From Coturnix japonica (lineage: Eukaryota; Chordata; Aves; Galliformes; Phasianidae), in contig NC_029529.1 of NCBI RefSeq assembly GCF_001577835.2, positions 6,388,157-6,452,156 on the forward strand: a stretch of DNA of 64,000 bases, written 5' to 3'. Position 1 is the stretch's first letter, and every line of letters begins with the position of its first letter. Below, in pieces: positions 63,363-64,000 of the stretch. The position numbers were made by a program, and so were the translations under genes. Below the pieces are notes generated by a model, which ran no database searches, was not told the DNA's origin, and saw nothing but the letters and a program-made list of their open reading frames with translations.

Positions 63363-64000
63363 ACGCTTTTCCTGTTATTTCCTGCTATATTATCATTCAG
63401 AAGCACTTACGGAAGGAGAAAAGAACAGGGCACATAACATTGTGTTTAAGAAACCCTCATCCTTTGGTGAGTCAAAGAACGTTTCACCCCAAGCAAATCT
63501 CTACAAGCTCAGATTTGTTCATCTATGCTTCTGGAGACCTTTCAAGTGATCTACAGCTAAATTCCAGTCAGAGGGATTACAGAAGGTTACTTTCATAGCC
63601 ATAAATGTACATCTCTCTTTGAAGGTTAAGTCAGAGGGTGTTTTTTTGGTTGTTTCTTTTTTTTAAGCCTGATAAATCACCCTTTGGAGTTAATCAGAGG
63701 CATCCCAGTATAGAAGTAGAAAAACCATATTACTGCTGTACCTTTAACAGGGTCCATTCAGCGAACACAGGAGGGCAGCCCAAGAATCAACTTCAGTTGC
63801 CATTAACTTCCCTTACAGCAAAATGCAAAGAAATACCTACAGCAGGGTCAGGATTTCAAACAACAGAATGAAAATGAGAAATGCCAGACAGATTAAGCTT
63901 GTAATCTGCCAGAACCTGCATCTCCAGAGCTCAATTTTTAATACCCTTTTCAGGATGCTGATGTTTTATCACAAGTCCACTACTTTAGTAATGCTAAGTT
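63363..64000. other. Intergenic sequence after E4F1, nothing recognised
   Basis: AT-rich sequence to the end of the window without exon-like open frames, repeats or motifs. In mammals the next gene is DNASE1L2; nothing of it is visible here. Confidence 0.5.

Overview
The window looks like a gene-dense, GC-rich stretch of a bird genome, probably galliform. The evidence is vertebrate spliced genes with short introns, CpG-rich promoters, two remnants of CR1 (the typical avian LINE), and a gene order matching human 16p13.3: TRAF7, CASKIN1, MLST8, BRICD5, PGP, E4F1. From general knowledge this block corresponds to chicken chromosome 14; that assignment is not read from the sequence. Gene names come from recalled family proteins, since no search could be run. 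Exons were placed by matching reading frame, GT/AG borders and phase by hand.

Layout. 1-4.95 kb (+): the last eight exons of TRAF7 (WD40 propeller), ending tail-to-tail with CASKIN1. 5.2-34.6 kb (-): complete CASKIN1, a synaptic scaffold with ankyrin repeats, SH3, a CASK-binding motif, two SAM domains and a proline-rich tail. My 20-exon model totals 4410 nt (1469 residues) and stays in frame. A 72-codon cassette exon and a candidate internal first exon were also found. Intron 1 is about 13 kb, GC-rich, with scattered AT-rich islands. 37.1-40.4 kb (-): a GH20 hexosaminidase D-like gene (13 coding exons, 560 residues) with an N-terminal membrane anchor; to my knowledge it is absent from the human block. 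43.1-47.2 kb (+): complete MLST8 (8 exons, 326 residues), whose intron 1 looks like a minor-class (U12) intron. 47.0-50.9 kb (-): BRICD5, tail-to-tail with MLST8 and probably overlapping it in the 3' UTR. 54.2-55.5 kb (-): PGP (2 exons, 312 residues). 55.9-63.4 kb (+): E4F1 (14 exons), head-to-head with PGP over a 413-bp promoter containing four CCAAT boxes.

The genes are independent eukaryotic units, not an operon. MLST8 is a TOR-complex subunit, TRAF7 and E4F1 are ubiquitin ligase-type signalling/transcription proteins, PGP is a metabolite-repair phosphatase, CASKIN1 is a neuronal scaffold and BRICD5 is a BRICHOS membrane protein. The most unusual observations are the CASKIN1 internal first exon with a cysteine-rich start, the CASKIN1 cassette exon behind a very long pyrimidine tract, the U12-like intron in MLST8, the extra anchored hexosaminidase, and a one-base frame conflict in E4F1 exon 1. 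I saw no RNA gene, CRISPR array, intact transposon or retrovirus-like element.
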